DNA of 64,000 nt, taken from positions 496,001 to 560,000 of the forward strand of contig JANQQE010000021.1 of the NCBI GenBank assembly GCA_028285105.1. Direction: 5' to 3'. The translations under genes and the position numbers were made by a program. The notes under the pieces were generated by a model that had not been told where the DNA came from, made no database searches, and was given only the letters and a program-made list of their open reading frames with translations. Source of the DNA: Alphaproteobacteria bacterium (GTDB taxonomy: Bacteria; Planctomycetota; Phycisphaerae; UBA1845). Shown one piece after another: positions 17,901-26,822 of this stretch. The stretch's first letter is position 1; the number at the start of each line of letters is the position of its first letter.

Positions 17901-18719
17901 ATGATCTCGCGTCTTTCTATCCTGGTGCTTTTCGTTTTCTGGCTGATATCGATGGCTTGGCTGGCGTGGCACGACGTTTGGCCGGCATGGACCGCGGTCG
18001 ATGCCCCGCGCTACGATGGCGGTGATTGGCTGACCGAGGAGACGATGCAGACCCAGCTTCGAATCGTCGATCCATTCAAACGGCGCGTCGGGACGGTGTG
18101 GACGAAATACAGCGAAAACAAAGCCCGCATCTCGCGCAGCGATACCGTCTGGATCGACGGTCTTGGCCCGGTACCGACGCTTCGGATCGAGATCGATTCG
18201 GACTTCACCAAGGAAGGGCATCTCGACGAAATCAGGATGGATCTGTTTGGAGCAGGCGAGAAATTCAGTCTGCTCGGCGAGCGGTACAGCGGACATCTGG
18301 CGTTCAAGATGGACCTCGGTACGCGAACGCAGTACTTCAAAGTCGATGCCGGTGCGGTCGGTACGGTGGACAGCATGTTTCGACCGTTTGCGACTTTGCC
18401 GCGGCTTGAAGTAGGTCAATCGTGGCGGACGCATGTGTTTAATCCGGTTGCGGCGCTGACCGGTGTGGGTTCAAAGTTGATTCCGCTGCTCGTGAAGGTG
18501 ACGGGTTGGGAGGCGATCGAGACGGACGAAGGCGAGGTAAAGTGTTTCGTCATAGAAGCCGGGAAAGCCCGCGCCTGGGTCAAGACCAATGGCGTTGTCG
18601 TTCGACAGGAAGTGAAGTTGCCCATCATCGGGACGCTCAATATCGAAGCCGAACCTTATAACGCCAAACGACTCGAACGTATCCGGATGGTCGATCTGCC
18701 AAGTGGGGAAGAAGAGTAA
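17901..18719 (+). CDS. Exported protein linked to an ABC-2 transporter
   Basis: About 272 residues from the ATG at 17901. One N-terminal hydrophobic segment (signal anchor, residues 5-25) is followed by a soluble region rich in beta strands. The C-terminal part, with AWVKTNGVVVRQEVKLPI, resembles lipoprotein-like or DUF3108-type beta folds in which a Trp-containing strand is followed by a Pro-rich edge; this likeness is weak. It lies 42 bases before an ABC ATPase and its permease on the same strand, so it may be an accessory of that exporter. Function not recognised. Confidence 0.55.
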   Translation: MISRLSILVLFVFWLISMAWLAWHDVWPAWTAVDAPRYDGGDWLTEETMQTQLRIVDPFKRRVGTVWTKYSENKARISRSDTVWIDGLGPVPTLRIEIDSDFTKEGHLDEIRMDLFGAGEKFSLLGERYSGHLAFKMDLGTRTQYFKVDAGAVGTVDSMFRPFATLPRLEVGQSWRTHVFNPVAALTGVGSKLIPLLVKVTGWEAIETDEGEVKCFVIEAGKARAWVKTNGVVVRQEVKLPIIGTLNIEAEPYNAKRLERIRMVDLPSGEEE

Positions 18720-18761
18720 AACGTTTCGTTGAACGCACATCAAAGGAGTTGCCACGTCGCA

Positions 18762-19577
18762 ATGAATTTAGCCATCGACATCCAATCAGTTCACAAGCAC
18801 TTTGGGCGCAAGGTGGCTGTTCATGATTTGACGTTGAGCATTCCGCGCGGCGAGTTGTTCGCATTTCTCGGTCCGAACGGTGCTGGCAAAACGACGACGA
18901 TCAAAATGATCTGCGGCTTGTTGCATCCACAGCGCGGAACGATCGATGTTTGCGGGCATCGGATGGGACTCAATGGGTTGGCTGGCAAGGCGAAACTTGC
19001 GTATGTGCCCGATCAACCGTTTCTCTATGACAAGCTGACCGCTCGTGAATTTCTCCTGTTCGTCGGTGAGATGTATCGCGTTCCGGCGGCTGACCAGAAG
19101 CGAATCATCGGCGAATTGGCTGATCGATTGGTGATGGGCGATTTTCTCGACAAGCTCACCGAAAGCTATTCGCACGGGATGAAGCAGAAGGTGGTGCTTT
19201 CTGCGGCTTTGATGCACGATCCGGAAGTGCTGATCATCGACGAGCCGATGGTCGGATTGGACCCGCGAACCGTCCGCGTGGTGAAGGATTTGTTTCGCGA
19301 GCGAGTCAATCAGGGGCGTACTGTGTTCATGAGTACGCACACCCTGGGCGTCGCTGAGGCAGTGGCTGACCGGATCGGTATTTTGAATCACGGGCAGTTG
19401 GTCTGCCTTGGAACGATGGCTGAACTGCGAGCCCAGGCTGCGGCAGAACATTCGCTTGAAGATATATTCCTCGAACTGACCCATCCGGAATTGCAGTCGA
19501 ACGGAGGTCCCGGTATCGAAACCGTGCCGGCAGATAAGCCGCTCGCTGAGGGGGATTCGCATGTCGTCGAGTCCTGA
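18762..19577 (+). CDS. ABC transporter ATP-binding protein (ABC-2 type)
   Basis: Nucleotide-binding subunit of an exporter. Walker A is GPNGAGKTTT, the signature region is ESYSHGMKQKV, Walker B is VLIIDEPMVGLDP, and the switch His lies in STHTLGVAEA. The overall pattern is that of the CcmA/NatA-like ATPases that pair with ABC-2 permeases. ATG at 18762 with AAGGAG about 13 bases upstream; a TTG at 18729 is less likely. The 3' end overlaps the permease start by 17 bases, implying coupling. Confidence 0.92.
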   Translation: MNLAIDIQSVHKHFGRKVAVHDLTLSIPRGELFAFLGPNGAGKTTTIKMICGLLHPQRGTIDVCGHRMGLNGLAGKAKLAYVPDQPFLYDKLTAREFLLFVGEMYRVPAADQKRIIGELADRLVMGDFLDKLTESYSHGMKQKVVLSAALMHDPEVLIIDEPMVGLDPRTVRVVKDLFRERVNQGRTVFMSTHTLGVAEAVADRIGILNHGQLVCLGTMAELRAQAAAEHSLEDIFLELTHPELQSNGGPGIETVPADKPLAEGDSHVVES

Positions 19578-21273
19578 TACGTCGGTCGCGATTTTGCACT
19601 CGCCTGTTGGCGTTCTTTCGCTCGTACGGGTGAAAGCCGTCGCGCTACGCAACCGCGTGTCGCAGGCGATCGCCGATTCGCCGATCAAGTTTCTGACGAC
19701 GATGGCGCTGCTTGGCGTTGTGTGGGTTGGACTCTACCTGCTGTTCATTGCTGTGTTCATGTTTCTCAAGCAGTCGCGAATGGAAGCGGCGATCGCCATC
19801 CCGATGGTGTTTAGCTTCTTCTTTGTCGCGATGCTGGTGATGCTTACCGTGTCGAACGCGATCATCGCGTACACGTCACTCTTTGCTGTAGAGGAAGCCG
19901 CTTACCTGCTTTCGTCACCGGTGCCACCGCGGGCTTACGTTTGGCTTAAGTATTTTGAGACGCTGATTTTTTCGAGTTGGTCGCTCGTTCTGCTTGGCTT
20001 GCCGTTGATGTTCGCGATGGCCGACGTGAATTCAGATGCGGTTGGTTATTACTATTTGTTTTTCATTTCGTTTTTCATTTGCTTCGTTCCGATTCCCGGT
20101 GCGGCGGGGCTGGTGCTGGCGTGGTTGATTGCGCGCTTCTTGGATCGTAATTTGCGCCGGCGTTTAATCATCATCGCTGCGTTGGTACTGGCTGGCAGTT
20201 TGATCTGGGCGATTCAATCCGTGACGGCACAGGACGCTGCGTCGGATCAATGGCTGACGAATTTTCTGCTGCGGATCAACTTTGTTCAGTCGGCATTGCT
20301 TCCCAGCAGTTGGGTCGTCAAAGGCGTGGAAGCCGCCATCGAATCGCAGACGACGTTGGCGCTTTCGTACCTGGCAGTCACCGTTGCCAACGCAATGTTT
20401 CTGAGTTTGATCGCGGTGCGAATCGTGTCGCTGAAGTTTATGTCCGCATTCGACCGGGCGCTGTCGTCGCGCGGGGGTGAGCGATCGACCGAAGCATCGC
20501 CTGCCGTTGGACTGGCGAGCAAGGTCTTTTTCTACCTGCCGTTGGGGCAACGACTTATCGCGGCGAAGGATTTGCGGACGTTCTTTCGCGATCCGATTCA
20601 ATGGACGCAATTGGTCGTGCTGTTCGGGCTGATGGCGCTGTACCTGGTGAACGTGCCCAAGCTATCCGGTGCCAAGCCGCTGGAGGGCTGGGGGATGGTG
20701 ATTCCGTTTTTGAATTTCGGGGCGCTGAGTTTCATCCTCGCGACGTTTACGAGTCGGTTCGTGTTTCCGCTTGTTTCGCTCGAGGGGCAGCAGCTTTGGC
20801 TGATTGGAATGCTGCCGCTGTCGGCATGGCAGATATTGGTTGCGAAGTTTGCGTTCGCGATGACTGTATCGACCTGCGTTGCGTTTTCGACAACAGTGCT
20901 AGCCGTCATCATGTTGAAGATGCCGCTGGACTGGGCAGTGCTTCAGGTGGCTGTCACGGTGGCGACTTGTTTCGGATTGTGCGGATTCGCGGTGGGGATC
21001 GGTGCGCGGCTGCCGATGTTCGAGCAGCGCAATGCAGCCCGCATCGCCAACGGTTTCGGCGGCACGGTAAATCTAGTCATCTCAGTCATGCTTGTACTGA
21101 CGATGCTAAGCGGGATGGGGGCTGTCGGGTATCACAACCGGATGCGCGGTTTCGACGAAGCGCTCGACGGCCCGACGATTTTGATCGTGGGCGTGATGAT
21201 TGCGGTGGCGCTCGTCGGTGGGTTTGCGGCGATGGCCATCGGTGCGCGGCATTTACGCCGCGCGGAAATCTAA
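19561..21273 (+). CDS. ABC-2 type permease
   Basis: 570 residues with about 12 hydrophobic segments spread through the length, including LGVVWVGLYLLFIAVFMFL near the N-terminus and several near the C-terminus. The start overlaps the ATPase gene and has a GAGGGGG ribosome site. The layout (ATPase plus one large permease) fits an ABC-2 exporter. The substrate cannot be inferred. A conserved early charged region and a soluble loop (about residues 290-330) separate two membrane halves. Confidence 0.85.
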   Translation: MSSSPDTSVAILHSPVGVLSLVRVKAVALRNRVSQAIADSPIKFLTTMALLGVVWVGLYLLFIAVFMFLKQSRMEAAIAIPMVFSFFFVAMLVMLTVSNAIIAYTSLFAVEEAAYLLSSPVPPRAYVWLKYFETLIFSSWSLVLLGLPLMFAMADVNSDAVGYYYLFFISFFICFVPIPGAAGLVLAWLIARFLDRNLRRRLIIIAALVLAGSLIWAIQSVTAQDAASDQWLTNFLLRINFVQSALLPSSWVVKGVEAAIESQTTLALSYLAVTVANAMFLSLIAVRIVSLKFMSAFDRALSSRGGERSTEASPAVGLASKVFFYLPLGQRLIAAKDLRTFFRDPIQWTQLVVLFGLMALYLVNVPKLSGAKPLEGWGMVIPFLNFGALSFILATFTSRFVFPLVSLEGQQLWLIGMLPLSAWQILVAKFAFAMTVSTCVAFSTTVLAVIMLKMPLDWAVLQVAVTVATCFGLCGFAVGIGARLPMFEQRNAARIANGFGGTVNLVISVMLVLTMLSGMGAVGYHNRMRGFDEALDGPTILIVGVMIAVALVGGFAAMAIGARHLRRAEI

Positions 21274-21285
21274 ATTCGTGTCTAT

Positions 21286-21669
21286 ATGGGCCATGGGATG
21301 CTAAAGCGGCGAACATCAGATACTGAATTCGTTGAGTCACTGGAAATTCAAGAGCACAACTGCGCGTTGGCGATTCATATTCGTAGGGCAATAGCGTCTT
21401 TGTGCGGTGTTGAATCAGAATCGCTGTGCGCTGAAGACGATACAAACACTCTACTCAAACTAATAAAAGGGTGGGAGAGCCTTGATCAGATTGAGTTCGT
21501 CATGGCATTGGAAGATTCGATTGGGGATGAAGACGTTCGGGTATATGGACCGAATCTTGGGCGGATGCCGCCATTGTCCAAGACGCATCACTTTCGGTTT
21601 CGAACGGCAACGTCGCCCAATTTTGGCGAGTGGGTCGTTGATTGTGTGAAGTTACTTGCGGTTCGCTAG
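21286..21669 (+). CDS. Small protein with acyl-carrier-like segment
   Basis: 127 residues. The segment GWESLDQIEFVMALEDSIG is very like helix II of acyl carrier proteins (DSL followed by xxxExVMALEExFG), and the preceding RRAIASLCGVESESL resembles ACP helix I. The serine that would take the phosphopantetheine is present, but the usual DSL is ESL. The C-terminal 45 residues do not match an ACP. It starts 13 bases after the permease stop. It could be a standalone carrier or a structural relative without the cofactor. The gene is likely real, the function tentative. Confidence 0.5.
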   Translation: MGHGMLKRRTSDTEFVESLEIQEHNCALAIHIRRAIASLCGVESESLCAEDDTNTLLKLIKGWESLDQIEFVMALEDSIGDEDVRVYGPNLGRMPPLSKTHHFRFRTATSPNFGEWVVDCVKLLAVR

Positions 21670-21684
21670 TTGCCCTCGAGAGTT

Positions 21685-21993
21685 TTACTTCTTCTTAAAT
21701 TCCTTCCAGTCGAGTGCCTCTTCGTAAGCGAACAAAACCCGGTTGCAGTTTGCGCATCGATGGGCGCGGAGTGGCTCGGGGTCTTGGACACCAGAGAATT
21801 TGAAGGACTTTGGCCAGTCCTTGCGTTGAAGATAGAGCACCTCTTTCGTGAAGTCTTCAATCACTTCGTTGCGATTGACAACTGACCAGCAAATCACATC
21901 TTCTCCACCGTGAACGAAGCCGGTTTCCATATTGGAACTGCACTTCGGGCACTGCTGCGGGATGGTTGGCCTTTCATGCTCTGATTCGGTCAT
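21685..21993 (-). CDS. Small zinc-ribbon protein
   Basis: 102 residues. An N-terminal CPKCSSNMETGFVHGG and a C-terminal CANCNRVLFAYEE supply two CxxC pairs for one zinc. The pattern CPxCxxxMExGxV followed by a W-S strand resembles the DUF6487 type of small zinc protein. Its ATG overlaps the upstream DinB-like gene by four bases (ATGA), so the two are co-translated. Role unknown. Confidence 0.65.
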   Translation of the reverse strand: MTESEHERPTIPQQCPKCSSNMETGFVHGGEDVICWSVVNRNEVIEDFTKEVLYLQRKDWPKSFKFSGVQDPEPLRAHRCANCNRVLFAYEEALDWKEFKKK

Positions 21994-22544
21994 GGTGATT
22001 CCTTCGGTTCATCCGGCAGGATTGAAAGATATTCTTGCCACGGACCGACGGCGTCGCGGTACTGGTGGGCCATCGACTTGGCGATTTGGTGGATGTGGTT
22101 CAGGTCGTGGACTACCCATGTGGCGAGCAACTCGCGCAATTTTACTTTGTCGAATACCGGGTGCTTTCCTGGTAGGTCCAATTGTGACTCTCTTATGTTC
22201 AGGGAGGCGAGTTCTTTCAGGCTTTCGTTGCGGACATTTGCGAATTCGTCCAGAAGTTGCGACATTTTCTTGCCGCGGCTTGTTTCGTACATTGCGTATC
22301 GGTCAAACGGTGCGAATGGCTTCGCATCCTGCGAATCCAGGATTTGTCGAGCGCGGCTTACCCAATCCGTTCGGTCGCCATGAATTAGGTGGCCAACAAC
22401 ATCGAATGGGCTGAACGTTTCGGGGCCGTAGTTGTTTGAAGTCCAATGCTCGGGCAGTGAGACAAGCATCGTCCTTAGGACGCCGGGAGTGCGCGACAAC
22501 ACGTCAGTCGCTTCTTCGAGTTTAAACGCAATTTCGCTGGCCAT
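21990..22544 (-). CDS. DinB-family protein
   Basis: 184 residues, a four-helix-bundle family of metal-dependent small-molecule transferases and related proteins. Conserved histidines appear at VVGHLIHGDR and at the C-terminal VVHDLNHIHQIAK, as expected for the three-His metal site. The family includes bacillithiol and mycothiol S-transferases and unassigned DinB proteins; the exact substrate is unknown. It is followed by the overlapping zinc-ribbon gene and lies 17 bases downstream of a DMT permease. Confidence 0.8.
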   Translation of the reverse strand: MASEIAFKLEEATDVLSRTPGVLRTMLVSLPEHWTSNNYGPETFSPFDVVGHLIHGDRTDWVSRARQILDSQDAKPFAPFDRYAMYETSRGKKMSQLLDEFANVRNESLKELASLNIRESQLDLPGKHPVFDKVKLRELLATWVVHDLNHIHQIAKSMAHQYRDAVGPWQEYLSILPDEPKESP

Positions 22545-22561
22545 TGGTCAATTTCCATTTG

Positions 22562-23551
22562 CTAATTCGCAAGCTTACGGGGCCGCTTAATCGCCAACCA
22601 CACGCCGAACAGCACGATGACGATACAAATCGATTTGATCCAAGTGGCTGGCTCGTTGAAGAGTAAGTATCCCCAGATGTTCGTGGTTGGTGGGACGATG
22701 AGCAAGAACATCGCCGTCTTGCCAGCCCCGAGGATGCGGATCGAGGTGTTGAACGCGACGACGCCGAAGGCTGTGGCTGCGACACCCATGTAGCTGATGC
22801 ATCCCCACCAATGCCATGATTGGTCGGCGAGTTCGTAGAACGTCGATTCGGTCATCGCTCCCGGCAGGCAGGCGATGACGCCGAATGCGAAGACGTAGAT
22901 GCTGGCCATCACCGGGTTGTACTTTCGGTATAGGTCGCGCCCGAGCAGCGTATAGAGCAGCCAGGCGAACGCGCCGCACAGAATAAACGTTTCGCCGCGA
23001 CCCCAGCCAGCCAACGTCCAGTTGCCCTTTTCCAGCGCGATGACTGTGATGCCAGTGGCTGCGATGACTCCGCCAATGAACGTATTGACCGTTACGCGCT
23101 CGCCGAGAAACAGCCCCGCGCAAATGTTGATCATGATCGGCAGCGTGGCGAGGACGATGCTCGAAATGCCGGCTGGCGCGAGTGCCAAGCCTCGAAAGAA
23201 CAGGTAATGGTAGAGCGTGACGCAAAGAAACCCGAGCAGAAACATCCACGCATAATCGCGCGGCGGAACTTTGCGCAGGCGTTTGATGAAAAACACCATC
23301 GGTGTTAAGGCGATGAGTGCGGTGACGAACCGGAACATCGAAACAGTGAACGGTCCCGCAGGCGTGACGGTCATCACGTACTTGCCGGCGACGAATGAAA
23401 ACGACCAGCTGATCGGCACTAGAATTGCGATGATGTAATGCCTGAGGCGCGGTGTGTGCTCGCTGCTTTCTTGTGTGCCTCGTTGCTTCTTTTGCAACGT
23501 CTTTGATGACGGCGGGATTGCGACGTTGGAGTCGGTCGGTGCCTGGGTCAT
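22562..23551 (-). CDS. DMT superfamily (EamA) transporter
   Basis: 329 residues with about ten hydrophobic helices, arranged as the two EamA halves of five helices each. Segments such as ITVIALEKG between the halves and the repeated AxxxxxxxxxxP helices are typical. The drug/metabolite transporter family exports amino acids, nucleotides or drugs; the substrate is not readable here. Its start overlaps the trmB stop by four bases on the same strand. A basic C-terminus (RPRK) fits the inside-positive rule. Confidence 0.85.
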   Translation of the reverse strand: MTQAPTDSNVAIPPSSKTLQKKQRGTQESSEHTPRLRHYIIAILVPISWSFSFVAGKYVMTVTPAGPFTVSMFRFVTALIALTPMVFFIKRLRKVPPRDYAWMFLLGFLCVTLYHYLFFRGLALAPAGISSIVLATLPIMINICAGLFLGERVTVNTFIGGVIAATGITVIALEKGNWTLAGWGRGETFILCGAFAWLLYTLLGRDLYRKYNPVMASIYVFAFGVIACLPGAMTESTFYELADQSWHWWGCISYMGVAATAFGVVAFNTSIRILGAGKTAMFLLIVPPTTNIWGYLLFNEPATWIKSICIVIVLFGVWLAIKRPRKLAN

Positions 23552-24195
23552 TTAAGCTTTCGGTACGCGAGCGAGTAGATGGTACGGCCCTCTTCGCGGT
23601 ACTTGATTTCGAAATTGGTCTGGGCGGATGCTTCGACGATTCCGAATTTCGGGTCGTCGTATTCTGTACGTTCGATGCCTTCGGTTTGTTCCATCAAATC
23701 TGTGATCCACTCGAAGTATTCCGCGTGATCGGTTTGAATCGCCCATCGAGCGCCGGGAATCAGTGCGCGAATCGCGGCATCGATGAAGTCCGTTTGGAAA
23801 AGTCGCCGGCGATGGTGACGCTTCTTGGGCCACGGGTCGGGGTGGTAGATGTGCAGTGCTGACAGGCACTCTACTGGTAGATGGTGGATGACGAAGTGGC
23901 GGGCGTCGGTGCGCATGATGCGGACATTGTCGGCTCCGCGGCGGGCCATCCGGTCGGCAGCGTGCTTAAAATATTTATTCGACCATTCGATGCCCAAAAG
24001 GCGCATTTCGGGGTTGTCGAGCGCCCGGCGCAGGATAAACCCGCCCTTGCCGCACCCGATTTCCAGCTCGAATGGGCCTTTATTTCCGAAGGCGGTGGCT
24101 GGGTCGAACAGCGTCTCTGCTGCTGGCGGATCGGCGATGATGTCTTCCATGGTGGCCATCCGCGCCATCGTGTCGATGAGATCGAATTTCGTCAA
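23548..24195 (-). CDS. trmB: tRNA (guanine-N7-)-methyltransferase (TrmB)
   Basis: SAM-dependent methylation of G46 in tRNA variable loops. The SAM-binding motif is LEIGCGKGGFI, with MLR/LGIEWSNKY-like motif II. The substrate motif is IYHPDPWPKKRHHRRRL, diagnostic for TrmB, and the C-terminal QTDHAEYFEW is also typical. The frame begins at TTG (24195); an ATG at 24168 is a possible alternative. About 215 residues, normal. Overlaps the EamA transporter start. Confidence 0.93.
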   Translation of the reverse strand: MTKFDLIDTMARMATMEDIIADPPAAETLFDPATAFGNKGPFELEIGCGKGGFILRRALDNPEMRLLGIEWSNKYFKHAADRMARRGADNVRIMRTDARHFVIHHLPVECLSALHIYHPDPWPKKRHHRRRLFQTDFIDAAIRALIPGARWAIQTDHAEYFEWITDLMEQTEGIERTEYDDPKFGIVEASAQTNFEIKYREEGRTIYSLAYRKLK

Positions 24196-24260
24196 CCGCT
24201 TGCGACGGTGCGTTTGTTATGTTTCCGATTGCGAATTCGGTTCGTGCGAATTAAGGTTGT

Positions 24261-25061
24261 ATGGCAACAGGGGCGAGAACGCAGCGAGGCGTCATGTCGG
24301 AATTCTCCAAGCAATTGCAGGCCAATCTTCAAAAGGTTCACGACGGCGTGCGCGAGGCTTGCGAAAATGCCAATCGTCAGCCAGACGAGATCAAGATCGT
24401 AGCCGTCACCAAGTACGCGACGATCGAACTGCTCAAGAACATCGTCGATCTGGGCTGGACGGAGTTGGGGGAGAGTCGGCCCCAAGAGTTGGCCGCCCGG
24501 GGCGAAGCGATTCACGAGTTTCTTTCCGAGCGTGCCCGCGACATGCAAGCTGGCGCGATGCCACGACCGCGATGGCACATGGTCGGACACCTTCAACGCA
24601 ACAAAGTGAAGCTTGTGCTGCCGTGGGTCGAGATGATTCATTCGGTGGATAGTCTCCGGCTCGGCGAAGAGATCAGCAGTGAAGCTGTCGCGCGCGACAC
24701 TGACGTTGACGTACTCATGCAGGTCAACACGAGCAACGAATCGTCGAAGTTTGGGGTGGCTGTCGGTGCTGCGACCCACCTTGCTGAAATGTTGGCGACG
24801 CTTCCCAATGTAAATTTGTGTGGGTTGATGACGATGGCGCCGCTGACCGAAGACCGCAACACGATTTACGATTGCTTCATGCGGTGTCGCGAGTTGTACG
24901 ATGAAATCACCCACGAGGTTGAGGTGGGCGAACACTTCCGCCACATGTCGATGGGGATGAGTCGTGATTACGATATCGCGATCGGTTGCGGGGCGACGAT
25001 TCTTAGAATTGGCAGTGCGCTGATTGAGGGGCTGCCGACGATCGCATCCGCAACAGCTTGA
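24261..25061 (+). CDS. yggS: YggS-family pyridoxal-phosphate homeostasis protein
   Basis: PLP-binding alanine-racemase-like barrel that controls vitamin B6 and amino-acid balance. The PLP lysine lies in VAVTKYA; the family segments ELGESRPQEL, WHMVGHLQRNKVK and the C-terminal MSMGMSRDYDIAIGCGATILRIG are clear. About 266 residues from the ATG at 24261 or 255 from ATG 24294, which matches the usual family start (MSEFS) better. Single gene divergent from trmB. Confidence 0.92.
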   Translation: MATGARTQRGVMSEFSKQLQANLQKVHDGVREACENANRQPDEIKIVAVTKYATIELLKNIVDLGWTELGESRPQELAARGEAIHEFLSERARDMQAGAMPRPRWHMVGHLQRNKVKLVLPWVEMIHSVDSLRLGEEISSEAVARDTDVDVLMQVNTSNESSKFGVAVGAATHLAEMLATLPNVNLCGLMTMAPLTEDRNTIYDCFMRCRELYDEITHEVEVGEHFRHMSMGMSRDYDIAIGCGATILRIGSALIEGLPTIASATA

Positions 25062-25094
25062 CGCAACAGAACTTGCCGACGTTTTTTTATCATC

Positions 25095-25124
25095 TTGACA
25101 CATTTGGGGGCGCGGGAAGATAAT
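25095..25124 (+). promoter_or_regulatory. Sigma-70-type promoter upstream of the B12 riboswitch
   Basis: TTGACA at 25095-25100 and GATAAT at 25119-25124 with an 18-base spacer, so five of six -10 bases match. Transcription would start near 25131, at the 5' strand of the riboswitch P1 helix. The good match and the exact placement support it. Confidence 0.75.
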
Positions 25125-25130
25125 CCGGGC

Positions 25131-25405
25131 GGTTGCTGGTGGCTTGGCATCGGATGTGTCAGGCAGAATCGGGAATCCGGTGAGAATCCGGAACAGACCC
25201 GCTACTGTGACCGGGAACGAACGCTGCAACACGCCATTTACCGCTCCACCATGATGGTGGTCGTCGCGATTTTGGGGCGAAAGCGGTTTAGAAGGCGCGG
25301 CTAGTAGGACCGATTGACGCTTGTATACAAGGCTTGAACGCATTGAGCGCAGCTTGTATGGCAGGTGTCGATTTGCCCGGAAGTCAGGAGACCGGCCAGC
25401 GAACC
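25131..25405 (+). ncRNA. Cobalamin (B12) riboswitch
   Basis: The core GGGAATCCGGTGAGAATCC continuing to CAGACCCGCTACTGTGACCGGG (25171-25215) is the diagnostic cobalamin-riboswitch core. Toward the 3' end is AGAAGGCG (25290-25297) and then GAAGTCAGGAGACCGGCC (25380-25397), equivalent to the usual GCCAGGAGACC. P1 closes the element: GGTT and GCTGG at 25131-25139 pair with CCAGC and AACC at 25396-25405. The element is about 275 bases, longer than average because of an arm around 25310-25370 that includes a perfect CTTGTATACAAG palindrome. It is expected to bind adenosyl- or hydroxocobalamin and repress the downstream genes. Confidence 0.93.
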
Positions 25406-25743
25406 TTAGCTCTTCGGTTTGTGCATGTACGATTGGATTGCCCGCAGCGCGGGTCCGATTGGCGGTGCGACTGAGGTTGGGGCCTTCGAGGATAAGGGCT
25501 CATGGCTGCCGGATTCTTTCTCTCGCGAAAATCTGTCGACTCTCCGGTCCAGTTACTCTCTCGACCCAATGAAACCACTTTGCGCCCGATGTGCGCTGCT
25601 TTCCGATGGCGTCTGTTGACCGCAGCGAAGTGGATCACCTCCGTCCATGCAAACCGAAGCAGTCGCGTGACGCGCCCGAAGTGCGCGTTACAGGCGGCTG
25701 ACGGTTTGGCCCGAAACGTTCGGGCAGTATCTGGAGGTGGAAT
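25406..25743 (+). promoter_or_regulatory. Leader between riboswitch and first gene, with hairpins
   Basis: About 340 bases without a convincing gene. A hairpin CCCGC-AGC-GCGGG lies at 25441-25453 and a GTGACGCGC/GCGCGTTAC stem near 25666-25691. A perfect 7-bp hairpin GCCCGAA-ACG-TTCGGGC at 25709-25725 ends 7 bases before the GGAGG ribosome site (25733-25737). The last could control ribosome access. No U-tract terminator was found, so the expression platform is unresolved. Confidence 0.45.
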
Positions 25744-26820
25744 ATGTACATGGGAAGAAGGTGGACTGGCGTTGTTGTTGGAATAGTGTCACTTTGCGGC
25801 ACTTTTTTTGGTGATACGGCGCAGGCGGCGTTGACGTTCGATGCGGCACCGGGATGGTCGTCGAGCGAAGTCTGGTCGGGGTCGAATGCATCGCATTTTG
25901 CCGTTGGGGATGACGGGTTTTATCTCTACGGTGCCGAGCAGGTTGGCACGGATGGCGGTGGTAGTCCGTTGCATCAAAATGTGGTCAGACACTTTGACGG
26001 CGTGAATACGGTTGAAGTGGCTCGGTCGGCTACGTTTTCGGGAAGCGATTACTCGCCCGATGCGATCACCGTTGTGAACGGTGAAGTGTATTGGGCGCAC
26101 GTGCAGAGCTTTTCGTTGGGCGGGTCAGCCAATGTTTTCAGGAGTTCGTTCGACGGGACGAACTGGGTGACGTCGCAGATATTGGATGAGTCGGTTGGTG
26201 CGAACGTGTTTAGTCTCAGCACCGACGGAAACCGCGTTTACGGAACTGGTGTGGCGCCGTCCAGCAACAACGTCGCGTTCTATTTCGACGACTCGGACAG
26301 CTACACGGTGCTGGCTGAACTTGGCGGTGCAAGCGGCGGGACGGGTTTCGATCCGAACGGGAATTTCTATGCCGGCTTGTTCGATTTCACCGACGGATCG
26401 AAGGTGCTGGAATACTCCGCCGACCAGGTGAATGATCATGTAAGTGGCGTTCAGGTAACGCCTTACGGTGGATCGGATGCCAACGGCAGTTTCCTTGTGC
26501 CCGGGACCGGTTCGCCGGTGATGGAGAGTGACGGAGGAAGTTTGTTCGGGGTCGAATTCGATCCGACGTTTACGAATTCGAGTCCCTATGCGTTCGATCT
26601 ATTGACGAACACGGCAGAATCGCTGGGTACGTTGTCTGGTGCTGCCGCGAATAATCTAGCGACCGATGTCTACGTTCGCGACGGGAGTGTGTACTTCATG
26701 GGACGCGACGGATTCGGTCCGTTTGGCGATGCGGCGATCTTTCAATTGATCCCCGAGCCTGCGACGTTCGCAATGCTTGTGGTTGGCGGCGGACTCGTTC
26801 TTGGCCGGCGGAGACGCTAA
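25744..26820 (+). CDS. PEP-CTERM exported protein, propeller-like repeats, under B12 riboswitch
   Basis: 358 residues. A signal peptide (residues 1-29, ending TAQA) leads into about six short beta-rich units such as FAVGDDGFYLYG, ITVVNGEVYWA, STDGNRVYGTG, FDPNGNFYAGL and VRDGSVYFMG, which look like propeller blades. The C-terminus IPEPATFAML, a hydrophobic helix and RRRR is a PEP-CTERM sorting signal, normally processed by an exosortase. It has a GGAGG site before ATG 25744 and is the first gene below the cobalamin riboswitch. A surface B12-binding role, as for Bacteroides BtuG propellers, is an inference from fold impression and regulation. Confidence 0.82.
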   Translation: MYMGRRWTGVVVGIVSLCGTFFGDTAQAALTFDAAPGWSSSEVWSGSNASHFAVGDDGFYLYGAEQVGTDGGGSPLHQNVVRHFDGVNTVEVARSATFSGSDYSPDAITVVNGEVYWAHVQSFSLGGSANVFRSSFDGTNWVTSQILDESVGANVFSLSTDGNRVYGTGVAPSSNNVAFYFDDSDSYTVLAELGGASGGTGFDPNGNFYAGLFDFTDGSKVLEYSADQVNDHVSGVQVTPYGGSDANGSFLVPGTGSPVMESDGGSLFGVEFDPTFTNSSPYAFDLLTNTAESLGTLSGAAANNLATDVYVRDGSVYFMGRDGFGPFGDAAIFQLIPEPATFAMLVVGGGLVLGRRRR

Positions 26821-26822
26821 AA

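Noticed and set aside
25502..25786. 94-codon frame between the riboswitch and the PEP-CTERM gene
   Set aside because: No ribosome site or motif, overlaps the real start, and lies in the riboswitch leader.
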